Shown piece by piece: positions 46,401 to 54,519 of a stretch of 64,000 bases of DNA. The number at the start of each line of letters is the position of its first letter. Within the stretch, counting starts at the first letter, position 1. A program made the position numbers and the translations under genes. The notes below the pieces were generated by a model. That model did not search any database and was not told the origin of the DNA. It was given only the letters and a program-made list of their open reading frames with translations. The DNA comes from Methylobrevis albus (GTDB taxonomy: Bacteria; Pseudomonadota; Alphaproteobacteria; Rhizobiales; Pleomorphomonadaceae), in contig NZ_JADZLT010000040.1 of assembly GCF_015904235.1 (NCBI RefSeq), positions 124,001 to 188,000 on the forward strand, written 5' to 3'.

Positions 46401-47335
46401 ATCGCGACGTCGGCATCAGCGCATTCAAGCGCCAGCTTGATGACCTCTTTCCTCGAGATGCTGCCGTCGCAGTGAAGAACGGATGCCGTGTCGATTTCGT
46501 CGGAAACGTCGCCTGAATTGCTCAGAACCTCGTAGGCGAAACGTGTCTTGCCGAAACCTGAGGGGCCAAAGATGCGAACGATCTTCTTTGGGTCGCGGAG
46601 GAAGCTCCGGACCTCGGCGGCTGCTTGTTCGAACGTCCAAGAGCCCCGTTCCTTATCACGCCTGTCTCCCTCGGAGACGGCGCGACTGACGGGTGCAAAT
46701 CGTGGTTCGTCATTTGATTTCCACGGCACTGACATGTCGGGGTATCTGCCCCAGCCCTCATGTGTCTGGAATCCTGCGAGATTCCGACTTGCCCGCAATG
46801 ACGCAAGCCAGAGTGCAACTGCGGGATGACGATTCACCCAGTCAGCGATGAGGTTCGCGTCGTAAATTTCGATTGCAGTCGCAGCCTTTGGATCGGCGCC
46901 GACCGATTTGATCGAGTCGCGTATGGCTCTCTGCAGTGTCTTGCGCTTCGCCCCCGTCATCGGCTGTCGACAGAAGATGATGTAGGCACCAGCGTTGGCC
47001 AGCACTTCTGCAAGAGCCTCATTCAGCGCCGGAGGCTTTCCCTTGCCCGATTTTGCCAGGATCTCATTCTTTACTCTGGATTCGGTCAGATCCTGAGCTT
47101 TTGCCTGGAGGATCGTGAACCGCGCGGGGATGTAGGGAGTCGAGTTACCACCGCCAGTCCAACTGATCCTCCCGTCCTCGCCGCCATCAGGTACAGTGAT
47201 CTGCAGCGGTACGCTCGCGGACCTCAACGGGATCCCTGTCAGACGCGCTTCCGCAAGGAGCAGTCGCTTCATCAACTGCACAAGCTGCGCGCTGTCGAGT
47301 GTAGTGATGTAGTCAGGCTCGGCGTTGAAAATCAT
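43463..47335 (-). CDS. Nuclease-STAND-like NTPase with helical C-terminus (candidate antiphage protein)
   Basis: A 1290-residue protein. The first about 200 residues look like a PD-(D/E)xK nuclease: VPDGGEDG at 49-55 (acidic residues) and LQAKAQD at 76-82 (Gln-x-Lys), then ADWVNRHPAVALWL. A P-loop NTPase follows: Walker A GPSGFGKT at 257-264 and Walker B ILVVDEC at 313-319. The rest (about 450-1290) is predicted helical and repeat-like, with no catalytic motif. This order, effector, NTPase, large sensor, is that of Avs/STAND antiphage proteins. The GC content and codon use are lower than in flanking genes, which indicates transfer. The ATG at 47335 follows an AGGAG site; the 37 codons before it are unlikely to be coding. 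The exact subfamily was not recognised. Confidence 0.7.
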   Translation of the reverse strand: MIFNAEPDYITTLDSAQLVQLMKRLLLAEARLTGIPLRSASVPLQITVPDGGEDGRISWTGGGNSTPYIPARFTILQAKAQDLTESRVKNEILAKSGKGKPPALNEALAEVLANAGAYIIFCRQPMTGAKRKTLQRAIRDSIKSVGADPKAATAIEIYDANLIADWVNRHPAVALWLASLRASRNLAGFQTHEGWGRYPDMSVPWKSNDEPRFAPVSRAVSEGDRRDKERGSWTFEQAAAEVRSFLRDPKKIVRIFGPSGFGKTRFAYEVLSNSGDVSDEIDTASVLHCDGSISRKEVIKLALECADADVAMILVVDECNDELHQKLANITSRTCSRLRLITIDIETKIVQAPDTLSLRVEKADDKLISEIARGVAPKLDDTATYFITELADGFPRVAVLAAQLDGAGRETLASVEQVLERIVWAGKVPNAEAQRALEVAALFEWLGIEGRVESQSAFLASQLAEQTTARFVEYILSFQSRGIVTRRGNFIQVGPIPVANRLGSTRLATMTAAKLLDVFIRAPEELRASILRRLKWMDTSTTAIAFAERLLEPDMLGNFAALNTEPGSKALDRLVHVAPDAAARTIERVFGSLTIDELKPAKEARRYWVWSLEKLVFRTQTFDCAARLLRKLAAAETEDFLNSSTGVFQQLYHIYLSGTEADPAARLVVLDEGLSSTNEAERKVCTDALGHMLRSAHFSRVGGSEQIGSAEALEDWAPKTNDDIRDFFRAGMSRLTTIATSNQVHAPLARNHLSSHIRGLLGHLPVAEVRATIEAVTSHAGFWPEAITAVSQWLFFDRRKNAPEDLSKEVRQLYSDLLPSDPVELAVLYTHGWEIDLHDPDTNYSEEHASRQEFDYSARQAIKIAETIARDKELTSRAVERMACKEAHGIRAFTIAMMNHVADPIEVFKHAISTSENSRDKPNRGFFSGLISGARARDPELSKKFVKQALSSPKLRPHAVAIIGSGSLDSDAIDLIISLLKSGHIQPSECENLDLSRVDVNVLLPLLCELKNHKTEGLWTILGIIDRYLYGGTRKPTDELIAEVKRVLLAPGLIGAVRSNMDGHHLESHVRRLLGLGAIRAPYARRLARQLLGICRQSADGVFFELRYHVRKVLGLLLPLHAQSVWSEIARKLESKSWHARFCINEILTTHDKIEEDHLGRGLGIDIPPQQFLAWVRAMPEERAATAVDWLPIADRDTIGVLSWHPELEAYITEFGNTRGVLDALTSRLHPKSWSGDLARYLEPIVPLVQTWSAHPDPFVRIWASTQTERLRSQIRAERKRSDEAAVRYM

Positions 47336-47546
47336 CTGAAGTGTCTCCTGCGCAAATATGGCAGGAATTTCGATAAATATCCCGGCGATGCAACGTTCTG
47401 GCGTCTGCGGTCGCAATCTGCGGCACGGAACTCGCGCGTCCCTCACGGCTTGCTGGCCAACTGAACTCGGGGTGTCGCCCTAACACAATACATCTCGCGG
47501 CGTCGTACCGTTGCCTCCTCATCGTATCAATTTGCGGCCCGTGCGC

Positions 47547-48266
47547 TCACTGCCGCGCCATCCCCAGCGTCGCGTGCGCCGGCAGGTCGCTGTCGTCGAA
47601 GAGGTCGGGGTTGGCGCGGGCGAGGCGGGGGAGGGCGATGAGGATCTCGCTGAGGTGAGTGCGCATCGCGGCCGCGGCGGCGTCCGGGTCGCGGCGGGCG
47701 ATGGCGGCGAGGATCGCGCCGTGCTGCTCGATCAGCCGTGACATCGGCGAGGCCTCTGGCAGGCTGAGGTAGCGCACGCGGTCCATCTGCGCCTTGACGT
47801 CCTCGACGATCGGCCAGGCGGTCGGACAGTCGACCGCCTCGGCGAGGGTGCGGTGGAACTCCTCGTCGAGGGCGAGGAAGCCGCGGTGGTCGCCGGCGGA
47901 CGCGGCGGCGGCTTGCGCGGTGACGAGGTCGGCGAGGCGGGCCTGCGCATCGTTCGAGGCGATCGAGCAGGCCGCGCGGGCGACGGCGACCTCGACGGCT
48001 TCGCGCACGAAGCGGGCGTTGGCGACGTCGCTGAGCGAGATCCGCACCACGAAGGTGCCGCGCTGCGGCAGGATGCGCACCAGCCGCGCCTCGCCGAGCT
48101 TGATGAACGCCTCGCGCACCGGTTGCCGACTGACGCCGAAGGCGGCGGCGATCTCCTTTTCCGACAGCGCCTGGCCGGGCAGCAGCTCCATGGTGACGAT
48201 CGCCTGGCGCAGCGCGCGGAAGATCTGCGGTGCGATCGCGTAGCGCGGGTCGACGGTCTCTTTCAC
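47547..48266 (-). CDS. GntR family (FCD) transcriptional regulator
   Basis: A 239-residue regulator of the FadR subgroup. The winged helix-turn-helix lies at about residues 15-75 (EIAAAFGVSRQPVREAFIKL), and the C-terminal all-helical FCD domain contains the metal-binding pattern DEEFHRTLAEA and ... EQHGAILAAI ... MRTHL. It is divergent from the TRAP transporter and mannonate dehydratase genes, so it is the likely repressor of that operon, with a sugar acid as inducer. UxuR-like naming is reasonable but not shown. Confidence 0.9.
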   Translation of the reverse strand: MKETVDPRYAIAPQIFRALRQAIVTMELLPGQALSEKEIAAAFGVSRQPVREAFIKLGEARLVRILPQRGTFVVRISLSDVANARFVREAVEVAVARAACSIASNDAQARLADLVTAQAAAASAGDHRGFLALDEEFHRTLAEAVDCPTAWPIVEDVKAQMDRVRYLSLPEASPMSRLIEQHGAILAAIARRDPDAAAAAMRTHLSEILIALPRLARANPDLFDDSDLPAHATLGMARQ

Positions 48267-48317
48267 GCGGCTTCCCCCTTGCCCGATCGCTGCGCCACCC
48301 GCTTGCGTATTTCTAAA

Positions 48318-48333
48318 ACCATACTACCATACC
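48318..48333. promoter_or_regulatory. Direct-repeat operator candidate between gntR and dctP
   Basis: ACCATACTACCATACC is an 8-base unit repeated head to tail (48318-48325, 48326-48333). It lies in the 126-bp divergent gap where the GntR protein should act. FCD regulators usually bind short inverted sites containing TGGT/ACCA, which is present on the minus strand (TGGTATGG). Confidence 0.35.
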
Positions 48334-48392
48334 AGTTATCGGGCCGTCGGGGAGGGCGTTCCGTCAAGACCGTTCCTGGGGAGGAATCCGAA

Positions 48393-49391
48393 ATGAAACT
48401 GCATCGTGCCGTCCTGCGGGCCTGCGCCGTGATGCTGGTCTCGACCGTTGCCATGACGGGCGCCATGACCGGCGCGGCGAGTGCCGCGTCCTACGAGCTC
48501 AACATCAATACCGCGCTTACCACCGACGATCCGATTTACAAGGGGCTGGAGCGCCTGCGCGACCGGGTTGCCGAGCGCACGGGCGGCGAACTCGCCATCC
48601 GCATCTTCCCGGGCTCGCAGCTCGGCAAGGACGAGGACGTGCTGGAGCAGGCGCGCGCGGGGGCCAACGTCGCCGTCGTGGTCGACGGCGGCCGCCTCGC
48701 GGTGTTCGTGCCGGAATTCGGCGTGCTCGGCGGACCCTATCTCGTCAGCGGCTTCGACCAGGTGCGCAAGATCGTCACCTCGCCGATGTTCGACGCGTGG
48801 AACGCCAAGCTGAAGGCGGCCTCGGGCCACACCGCGCTGTCGTTCAACTGGTGGCAGGGCGACCGCAACCTGCTGACCAACCGCGCCGTGACCGGCCCCG
48901 CCGATCTTGCCGGCGTGCGCATGCGCACCCCCGGCGCGCCGGTGTGGATGGAGACGATCCGCGCCATGGGCGCGACGCCGACGCCGATGGGCTGGGCCGA
49001 GGTCTATCCGGCGCTGCAGCAGCAGGTGATCGACGCCGTCGAGGCGCAGACCCCGGCCGCCTATGGCGCGCGGCTCTACGAGGTGACGAGCCACCTCACC
49101 AAGACCGCGCACATCAGCCTGATCACTGGCCTCGTCACCAGCGCGGCCTGGGTCGATTCGCTGCCGGCCGAGATGCAGACGGCGCTGAAGGAAGAATCGC
49201 TCGCCGCCGGCGACTACGCCTCCGGGCTCACCGGCGAGTCGATCGTCGCGCTCGAGGCGGATATGGCGTCGAAGGGCATGACGGTGACCGAGATCGACGT
49301 CACCCCGTTCCGCGAGGCGACCGCCGGCGTCTACGAACTGCTCGGCTACACCGAGCTGAAGCAGACGATCGACGCGATGCTCGCCGAGTAA
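48393..49391 (+). CDS. TRAP transporter solute-binding protein (DctP family)
   Basis: Periplasmic receptor for a tripartite ATP-independent transporter. The 332-residue protein has a signal peptide (to about residue 30, AASAA). Family marks are TTDDPIYKGLERLRD, the FPGSQLGKDEDVLEQ segment and RMRTPGAPVW, which contains the Arg that holds the carboxylate. The ATG at 48393 lies behind GGGGAGGAATCC. It heads the DctP-DctQ-DctM-uxuA unit, so a hexuronate or related sugar acid is the likely ligand. Confidence 0.92.
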   Translation: MKLHRAVLRACAVMLVSTVAMTGAMTGAASAASYELNINTALTTDDPIYKGLERLRDRVAERTGGELAIRIFPGSQLGKDEDVLEQARAGANVAVVVDGGRLAVFVPEFGVLGGPYLVSGFDQVRKIVTSPMFDAWNAKLKAASGHTALSFNWWQGDRNLLTNRAVTGPADLAGVRMRTPGAPVWMETIRAMGATPTPMGWAEVYPALQQQVIDAVEAQTPAAYGARLYEVTSHLTKTAHISLITGLVTSAAWVDSLPAEMQTALKEESLAAGDYASGLTGESIVALEADMASKGMTVTEIDVTPFREATAGVYELLGYTELKQTIDAMLAE

Positions 49392-49447
49392 GCCCCGCCG
49401 GGCCGCCGCATTGCGGCGGCCCTTCTCCTGCCCGGGAGCCCGCAGCC

Positions 49448-49945
49448 ATGCCGCCGATCCATGTCGTGCTCGAGGAGTTCGTCGCCAAGGCGCTGCTCGC
49501 GGCGATCGTCGTTCTCGTCTTCCTCGCCGCCGCCGCGCGCACCTTCGGTCATCCGCTGATCTGGTCGGTCGACCTCGCGCAGCTGCTGTTCGTCTGGCTG
49601 TGCATGCTCGGCGCCAACAAGGCGCTGCGCCGCAAGAGCCACATCGGCGTCGATTTCTTCGTGCTGCGCCTGCCGACGGCGATGCGGCGCATCGTCGAGA
49701 TCGTGCTCGGCCTGCTGACGCTCGGCTTTCTCGGTGCGCTCGCCTACCTCGGCGTCCGGCTGACACTCCTCAACGCCGAGCGGATCTACGGCGACAGCGG
49801 CATTTCCTACGCCTGGGTGACCGGCGCGGTGCCGGTCGGCTGCGTCCTGCTGGCGCTGACGCTGATCGGCCACCTCGTGCGCTGCCTGCGCGGCGGGGCG
49901 CTCGTGTTCCTGCGCGAAGACGCGCCGCGGCCGGTCGTGGAGTGA
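49448..49945 (+). CDS. TRAP transporter small permease (DctQ family)
   Basis: Four-helix inner-membrane subunit, 165 residues, that joins with DctM. Membrane segments are visible at about residues 13-30, 45-62, 88-108 and 128-150. The pattern WLCMLGANKALRRKSHIGVDFF is the DctQ signature (quoted in part: LGANKALRRKSHIGV). Lies 56 bp after DctP and 7 bp before DctM. Confidence 0.92.
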   Translation: MPPIHVVLEEFVAKALLAAIVVLVFLAAAARTFGHPLIWSVDLAQLLFVWLCMLGANKALRRKSHIGVDFFVLRLPTAMRRIVEIVLGLLTLGFLGALAYLGVRLTLLNAERIYGDSGISYAWVTGAVPVGCVLLALTLIGHLVRCLRGGALVFLREDAPRPVVE

Positions 49946-49952
49946 TCCCGGG

Positions 49953-51230
49953 ATGACGCTCCTCGCCATCATCTTCTTTGCGCTGATGTTCGCAGGCCTC
50001 CCGATCGCCTTTGCGATCGGCATCGCCGGCTTCAGCTTCTTCGTGTTCTCCTCGTCGATCCCCGCCTCGATCGGCGTGCAGCAGATCGCGACCACCTCGC
50101 AGAGCTTCCCGCTGCTCGCGGTGCCGTTCTTCGTGCTCGCCGGCCACATGATGAACCGCACCGGCATCACCCCGCGGCTGATCACCTGCTCCAACGCGCT
50201 GGTCTCGTGGATGGCGGGCGGCCTCGCCCAGGTCTGCATCGTGCTCTCGACGTTGATGGGCGGCGTTTCGGGCTCGGCGGTTGCGGACGCGGCGATGGAG
50301 GCGCGCATCCTCGGCCCCGAGATGATGGCGAAGGGCTATTCGCGCGGCTTCACCGGCGCGGTGATCGCCGTCGGGTCGCTGATCACCGCGACGATCCCGC
50401 CGAGCCTCGGCCTCATCCTCTACGGCTTCGTCGGCAACGTCTCGATCGGCCGGCTGTTTCTCGCCGGCATCATCCCCGGCTTCCTGATGATGGCGGCGAT
50501 GATGCTGACCGTCTGGCTGGTGGCGCGAAAGCGCGGTTACCGGGCCGAATCCGCGCAGCCGCCGTCGTTCCGCGTGGTGATGCGGGCCGTCTACGACGCG
50601 AAATGGGCGCTGCTCTTTCCCATCATCCTGCTGGTCGCGATCCGCGGCGGCATCTTCACCGCCTCCGAGGTCGGCGCTTTCGCCGTCATCTACGCCGTCT
50701 TCGTCGGCGTGGTGCTGCACCGGGAACTCACCTTCGAGGGATTTCGTGCGGCGCTCGCCGAGGCGGTCGAGGACATCGGCGTCATCATGCTGATCATCCT
50801 GCTCTCGGGCATGGTCGGCTATGCCGTGATCTTCGAGCAGGCGCCGCAGACGGTGGCCGCCGCGCTGCTCGGGCTCAGCTCCGAGCCGGTGGTCGTGGTG
50901 CTGCTGATCCTGTTCTTCCTGTTCATCGCCGGTCTCTTCATCGAATCGACCGTGCTCGTGCTGATGCTGGCGCCGATCTTCGTGCCGATCGTGACCCGCC
51001 TCGGCGTCGACCCGGTGCACTTCGGCATCCTGATGATGTCGGTGGTGACGCTCGGCGGCATGACCCCGCCGGTCGGCGTCGCGATGTATGCGGTCTGCGG
51101 CATCCTGCGCTGTCCGGTCGAGGAGTATTTCCGGGAATCGCTGCCGTTCCTGCTGGCGATCATCCTCGTGATCGTCGGGCTCGCGTTCCTGCCCGGCGTG
51201 GTGCTGTTCCTGCCGAATCTCTTTGGGTGA
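49953..51230 (+). CDS. TRAP transporter large permease (DctM family)
   Basis: The sodium-coupled transport subunit: 425 residues, about 12 membrane segments. Family signatures are FFVLAGHMMNRTG, LMGGVSGSAVADAAMEARIL and the Pro-rich ITATIPPSLGLILYG and GGMTPPVGVAMY. Together with the DctP and DctQ genes it makes a complete transporter. Followed 10 bp later by the mannonate dehydratase gene. Confidence 0.95.
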   Translation: MTLLAIIFFALMFAGLPIAFAIGIAGFSFFVFSSSIPASIGVQQIATTSQSFPLLAVPFFVLAGHMMNRTGITPRLITCSNALVSWMAGGLAQVCIVLSTLMGGVSGSAVADAAMEARILGPEMMAKGYSRGFTGAVIAVGSLITATIPPSLGLILYGFVGNVSIGRLFLAGIIPGFLMMAAMMLTVWLVARKRGYRAESAQPPSFRVVMRAVYDAKWALLFPIILLVAIRGGIFTASEVGAFAVIYAVFVGVVLHRELTFEGFRAALAEAVEDIGVIMLIILLSGMVGYAVIFEQAPQTVAAALLGLSSEPVVVVLLILFFLFIAGLFIESTVLVLMLAPIFVPIVTRLGVDPVHFGILMMSVVTLGGMTPPVGVAMYAVCGILRCPVEEYFRESLPFLLAIILVIVGLAFLPGVVLFLPNLFG

Positions 51231-51240
51231 GGTCGTTTCG

Positions 51241-52440
51241 ATGGAAGAAACCTGGCGTTGGTTCGGGCCGGACGACGGCGTGCGCCTCAACGAGATCCGG
51301 CAGGCGGGGGCCCGCGGCATCGTCACGGCGCTGCACGACATTCCCTATGGCGAGGTCTGGCCGGTCGAGGCGATCGCGGCGCGCCAGCGGCTGATCGAGG
51401 AGGACGCCTCGCTGGGCCTGCGCTGGGCGGTGGTCGAGAGCCTGCCGGTGCACGAGACGGTGAAGCGCGGCGACGCCGATGTGGAGCCGTATTTCGAGGC
51501 CTACCGGCAGTCGCTGCGCAACCTCGCCGCCTGCGGCATCACCACGGTCTGCTACAACTTCATGCCGCTGCAGGACTGGATGCGTACCGATCTCGCCGTG
51601 CGATTGCCGGGCGGCGGCCTCGCGCTGCGCTTCGACATGCATCTCAACGCGGCGTTCGACTGCTACGTGCTGGAGCGGCCGGGGGCCGAGGCGGACTATT
51701 CGGGCGATGTCATCGACCGCGCCCGCGCCTGGTTCCGCGCCTCGACCGAGGTCGACCGACGGGCGCTTCTGAAGGTGATCATGGCCGGGCTGCCCGGCGC
51801 CTTCGAGCGCTACGACGTGCCGGGCCTGCGCGGCGCGCTCGCGCGCTACGCCGGTTTCACCGCGGACGACCTGCGCGCCAGCCTGCAGCGGTTTCTCGGC
51901 GCGGTGGTGCCGACGGCGGAAGAGCTCGGGATCCGGCTCTGCATCCATCCCGACGATCCGCCGCGGCCGCTGTTCGGCCTGCCGCGCATCGTCTCGACCG
52001 AGGATGATCTCGCCGCGATCATGGCGATGGCCGCGCCGGTCGCCAACGGCATCACGCTCTGCACCGGCTCGCTCGGCGCCCACCCGACCAACGATCTCGT
52101 GGCGATCGCGCGTCGCTTCGCCGACCGGATCCACTTCGCGCACCTGCGCAACGTCCTCAAGGATCCGGACGGCAGCTTCATGGAGAGCGACCATCTCGAC
52201 GGCGACGTCGACATGCCGGCCGTGGTGCTGGAACTCTTGCGCGAGGAGGCGAGGCGGCGCCGGAAGGGCCGGGCGGATGCGGAAATCCCGATGCGCCCGG
52301 ACCACGGCCACGTGCTGATCGACGACGGCCGCCGCAAGACCCACCCGGGCTATCCGCTGATCGGACGGCTGAAGGGACTGGCGGAACTGCGCGGGGTAAT
52401 GCGGGCGACGGGGCAGTTCGGACTGGACGCCGCCGGATGA
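51241..52440 (+). CDS. uxuA: Mannonate dehydratase
   Basis: Dehydrates D-mannonate to 2-keto-3-deoxygluconate in glucuronate breakdown. The 399-residue protein starts MEETWRWFGPDDGVRL, the family signature, and carries the metal-binding residues in RLCIHPDDPP, FAHLRNV and MRPDHGH. Length is normal. The ATG at 51241 is used; an upstream TTG is in frame but overlaps the DctM stop. Combined with the TRAP transporter and GntR regulator, it makes a sugar-acid uptake and catabolic unit. Confidence 0.95.
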   Translation: MEETWRWFGPDDGVRLNEIRQAGARGIVTALHDIPYGEVWPVEAIAARQRLIEEDASLGLRWAVVESLPVHETVKRGDADVEPYFEAYRQSLRNLAACGITTVCYNFMPLQDWMRTDLAVRLPGGGLALRFDMHLNAAFDCYVLERPGAEADYSGDVIDRARAWFRASTEVDRRALLKVIMAGLPGAFERYDVPGLRGALARYAGFTADDLRASLQRFLGAVVPTAEELGIRLCIHPDDPPRPLFGLPRIVSTEDDLAAIMAMAAPVANGITLCTGSLGAHPTNDLVAIARRFADRIHFAHLRNVLKDPDGSFMESDHLDGDVDMPAVVLELLREEARRRRKGRADAEIPMRPDHGHVLIDDGRRKTHPGYPLIGRLKGLAELRGVMRATGQFGLDAAG

Positions 52441-52478
52441 CGCCGTGCGGCCCCTGGCCGCACGGGGGACTGCAGACG

Positions 52479-52697
52479 TCAGGCGGCGACGCGGCGGGTG
52501 CGGCCGATGCCGCGCAGGGCGGCCTTGCCGGCGATATGCGCATGAGCAGCGCGCCGGGCGGCTGCGACGTCCTCATACAACTCGTTGTCGAGCGGCCAGA
52601 CGTTGAACTTCACCGCGACGAAACGGACGCCGCTCTGCTCGGGCCGTGCAACTGCAACGGCTTCGCCGCCGATCTCGATGACTTGTGATGTCGACAT
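52479..52697 (-). CDS. Small protein of unknown function
   Basis: A 72-residue protein (starts MSTSQVIEIGGEAVA) with a GGGAGATTG site upstream. The middle segment FVAVKFNVWPLDNELYEDV is followed by an Ala/Arg-rich helix. The pattern VRFVAVKFNVWPL suggests a small conserved domain, not recognised. Convergent with uxuA. Confidence 0.5.
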   Translation of the reverse strand: MSTSQVIEIGGEAVAVARPEQSGVRFVAVKFNVWPLDNELYEDVAAARRAAHAHIAGKAALRGIGRTRRVAA

Positions 52698-52782
52698 TGG
52701 GCAATCTCCCGCGGGCCGGCGAGCGCCGGACCCGATACCAAACCGCATGCTGAAAAGGGTGACGGAGGAACGCGCGCTGCGT

Positions 52783-52887
52783 TCACATTCGCCAACGACG
52801 ACACGAGGCGTCGTAGCAGGGTTTCGTTACGGTCGATTGACAGTGGCGACGGTTGGGGAGGGCTCCGCTCTCATATGCTTCGATCAT
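52783..52887 (-). CDS. Possible 34-residue small peptide
   Basis: Starts with ATG behind an ideal AAAGGAGG site. The peptide has three Cys in its second half (HCQSTVTKPCYDASC) and is basic at its end. No homolog is recognised. The strong ribosome site is the only firm support. Confidence 0.35.
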   Translation of the reverse strand: MIEAYESGALPNRRHCQSTVTKPCYDASCRRWRM

Positions 52888-53473
52888 ATCGGGCCTCCTT
52901 TCCGTCAACGTTCCGATTTCCGGCCCACCACGCAAAAGGCTTTGCTTCCAGGTGCTTGTGGCCGTCCGTCGGCGGGACTCCCGTCCGTTCGTCCAACGTA
53001 GCTGAAAGATAGGCGAGGCGAGTCCGGCGGTCAACGAACGGCAGGCGTGTTGCGCCCGGCACGCGGTAAAATAGATTTGCGCGCATTCGTGAACGGCCGG
53101 AATGCCCTGCCCGGCGCGGGCGCCAGGATCCTTTCGGGTGCGGATCGACAGGCATCAGGTGAGCCCGCGACATCCGCTCGCCGCATTCGCCGTGCGGCCG
53201 CCCGACCGGCGGCGAGGCCACAACCAGCGCGGGACCGCATCCCGGTCTTGCCGATGGTATAATAGTCTTCGCCGATGAGAGTTGCTACCCGTCGAATAGA
53301 ACGTGATACGTATGCTGTCAATACTTTGGCGCCGAGACCTTGCTGCACTGCACAGTGACCGCCGACCTTACCGATGATTAACTTGCAAGGGCCGTTCGGA
53401 TGCAGGCAGTGTCCATAAGCGCTGCGGACCTCGGTTCGCGGGGTCACAAAAACCTCTAGAGGAGGATACTACA
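52888..53473 (+). promoter_or_regulatory. Intergenic region upstream of pqqA
   Basis: About 590 bp with no supported gene. An extended -10 element TGGTATAAT lies at 53255-53263, about 210 bp before pqqA, with no good -35 box, so it is a candidate pqq promoter with a long leader. Palindrome ATACGTAT occurs near 53310. The pqqA ribosome site AGAGGAGG precedes the ATG by about 8 bases. Confidence 0.45.
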
Positions 53474-53551
53474 ATGGCCTGGAATACCCCGAAGGTTGAA
53501 GAGCTCTGCGTCGGCATGGAAATCAACATGTACTTCCCGCCGGAAGTCTGA
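53474..53551 (+). CDS. pqqA: PQQ precursor peptide
   Basis: The 25-residue ribosomally made precursor from which pyrroloquinoline quinone is cut. Glu16 and Tyr20, the two residues that are cross-linked into the cofactor, are both in place in the motif EINMY. The Shine-Dalgarno AGAGGAGG is strong, as expected for a heavily translated precursor. It is directly followed by pqqB. Confidence 0.97.
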   Translation: MAWNTPKVEELCVGMEINMYFPPEV

Positions 53552-53571
53552 TTTCCAGCATCGAGGCAGTC

Positions 53572-54519
53572 ATGTCTCTACGGGCCGAAGCCGCATCAGT
53601 GCGGCTTCGCGCTCTCGTGCTTGGTGCGGCAGCAGGTGGTGGGTTCCCGCAGTGGAACTGCAACTGCGCCAACTGTGCCGCGTTCCGGCGCGGTGACGCC
53701 GGTTTCGAGGCGCGAACACAATCCTCCCTCGCTGTCAGTGTCGACGGTCGAAGCTGGGCGCTGCTCAACGCTTCCCCGGACCTCGGCAGCCAGATCCTGA
53801 AGTCTGCGGTGCTGCATCCGGATGATCCGGAGCGCGCCGGACTGCGCCATTCGCCCATCGGCGCGGTGCTGGTGACCAACGGTGACATCGACCATGTCGC
53901 CGGGTTGCTGACGCTGCGCGAGAAGCAGGCGTTCGAACTCCTGTCGACGGCCGGCATCGCCACGGTCCTCGACGCCAATCCGATCTTCTCCGCGCTCGAT
54001 CCGGCGCTCGTGCGCCGCCGCGTCGTCACGCTCGACACGCCGTTCGAGCTGTTGCCGAACCTCACCGCGACGCTGTTCGCTGTTCCCGGCAAGGTTCCGC
54101 TCTATCTCGAGGGCGACGTCGTCGAGACCGACCTCGAGGGCGAGCAGACGGTGGGGGTCGAATTGCGCGGGCCGGGCGGCGAGGGCATGTTCTATATTCC
54201 AGGCTGCGCCCGGATGACGCCGAAGCTCGCCGCGCGTCTCGAAGGCGCCGACTGCGTGCTGTTCGACGGCACCGTCTGGCACGACGACGAGATGATCCGC
54301 ATGGGCGTCGGCGCGAAGACCGGCAAGCGGATGGGCCACATGTCGATGGCCGGGGAGGACGGGTCGATCGCCGCCTTCGCGCCGCTCGGCGTGCGGCGGC
54401 GGGTGTTCGTGCACATCAACAATACCAATCCGGCACTCAACCGGTTCTCGCCCGAGCGGGCGGAGGCGACACAGGCCGGATGGGAAATCGCCTTCGACGG
54501 CATGGAGATCGAGCTATGA
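53572..54519 (+). CDS. pqqB: PQQ biosynthesis protein PqqB
   Basis: A 315-residue metallo-beta-lactamase-fold oxygenase that acts on the cut-out Glu-Tyr unit in PQQ synthesis. The start LRALVLGAAAGGGFPQWNCN holds the CNCANC zinc-type motif and the fold has TNGDIDHVAGLL in place of the usual HxHxDH. Its stop overlaps the pqqC start by 4 bp. Confidence 0.96.
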   Translation: MSLRAEAASVRLRALVLGAAAGGGFPQWNCNCANCAAFRRGDAGFEARTQSSLAVSVDGRSWALLNASPDLGSQILKSAVLHPDDPERAGLRHSPIGAVLVTNGDIDHVAGLLTLREKQAFELLSTAGIATVLDANPIFSALDPALVRRRVVTLDTPFELLPNLTATLFAVPGKVPLYLEGDVVETDLEGEQTVGVELRGPGGEGMFYIPGCARMTPKLAARLEGADCVLFDGTVWHDDEMIRMGVGAKTGKRMGHMSMAGEDGSIAAFAPLGVRRRVFVHINNTNPALNRFSPERAEATQAGWEIAFDGMEIEL

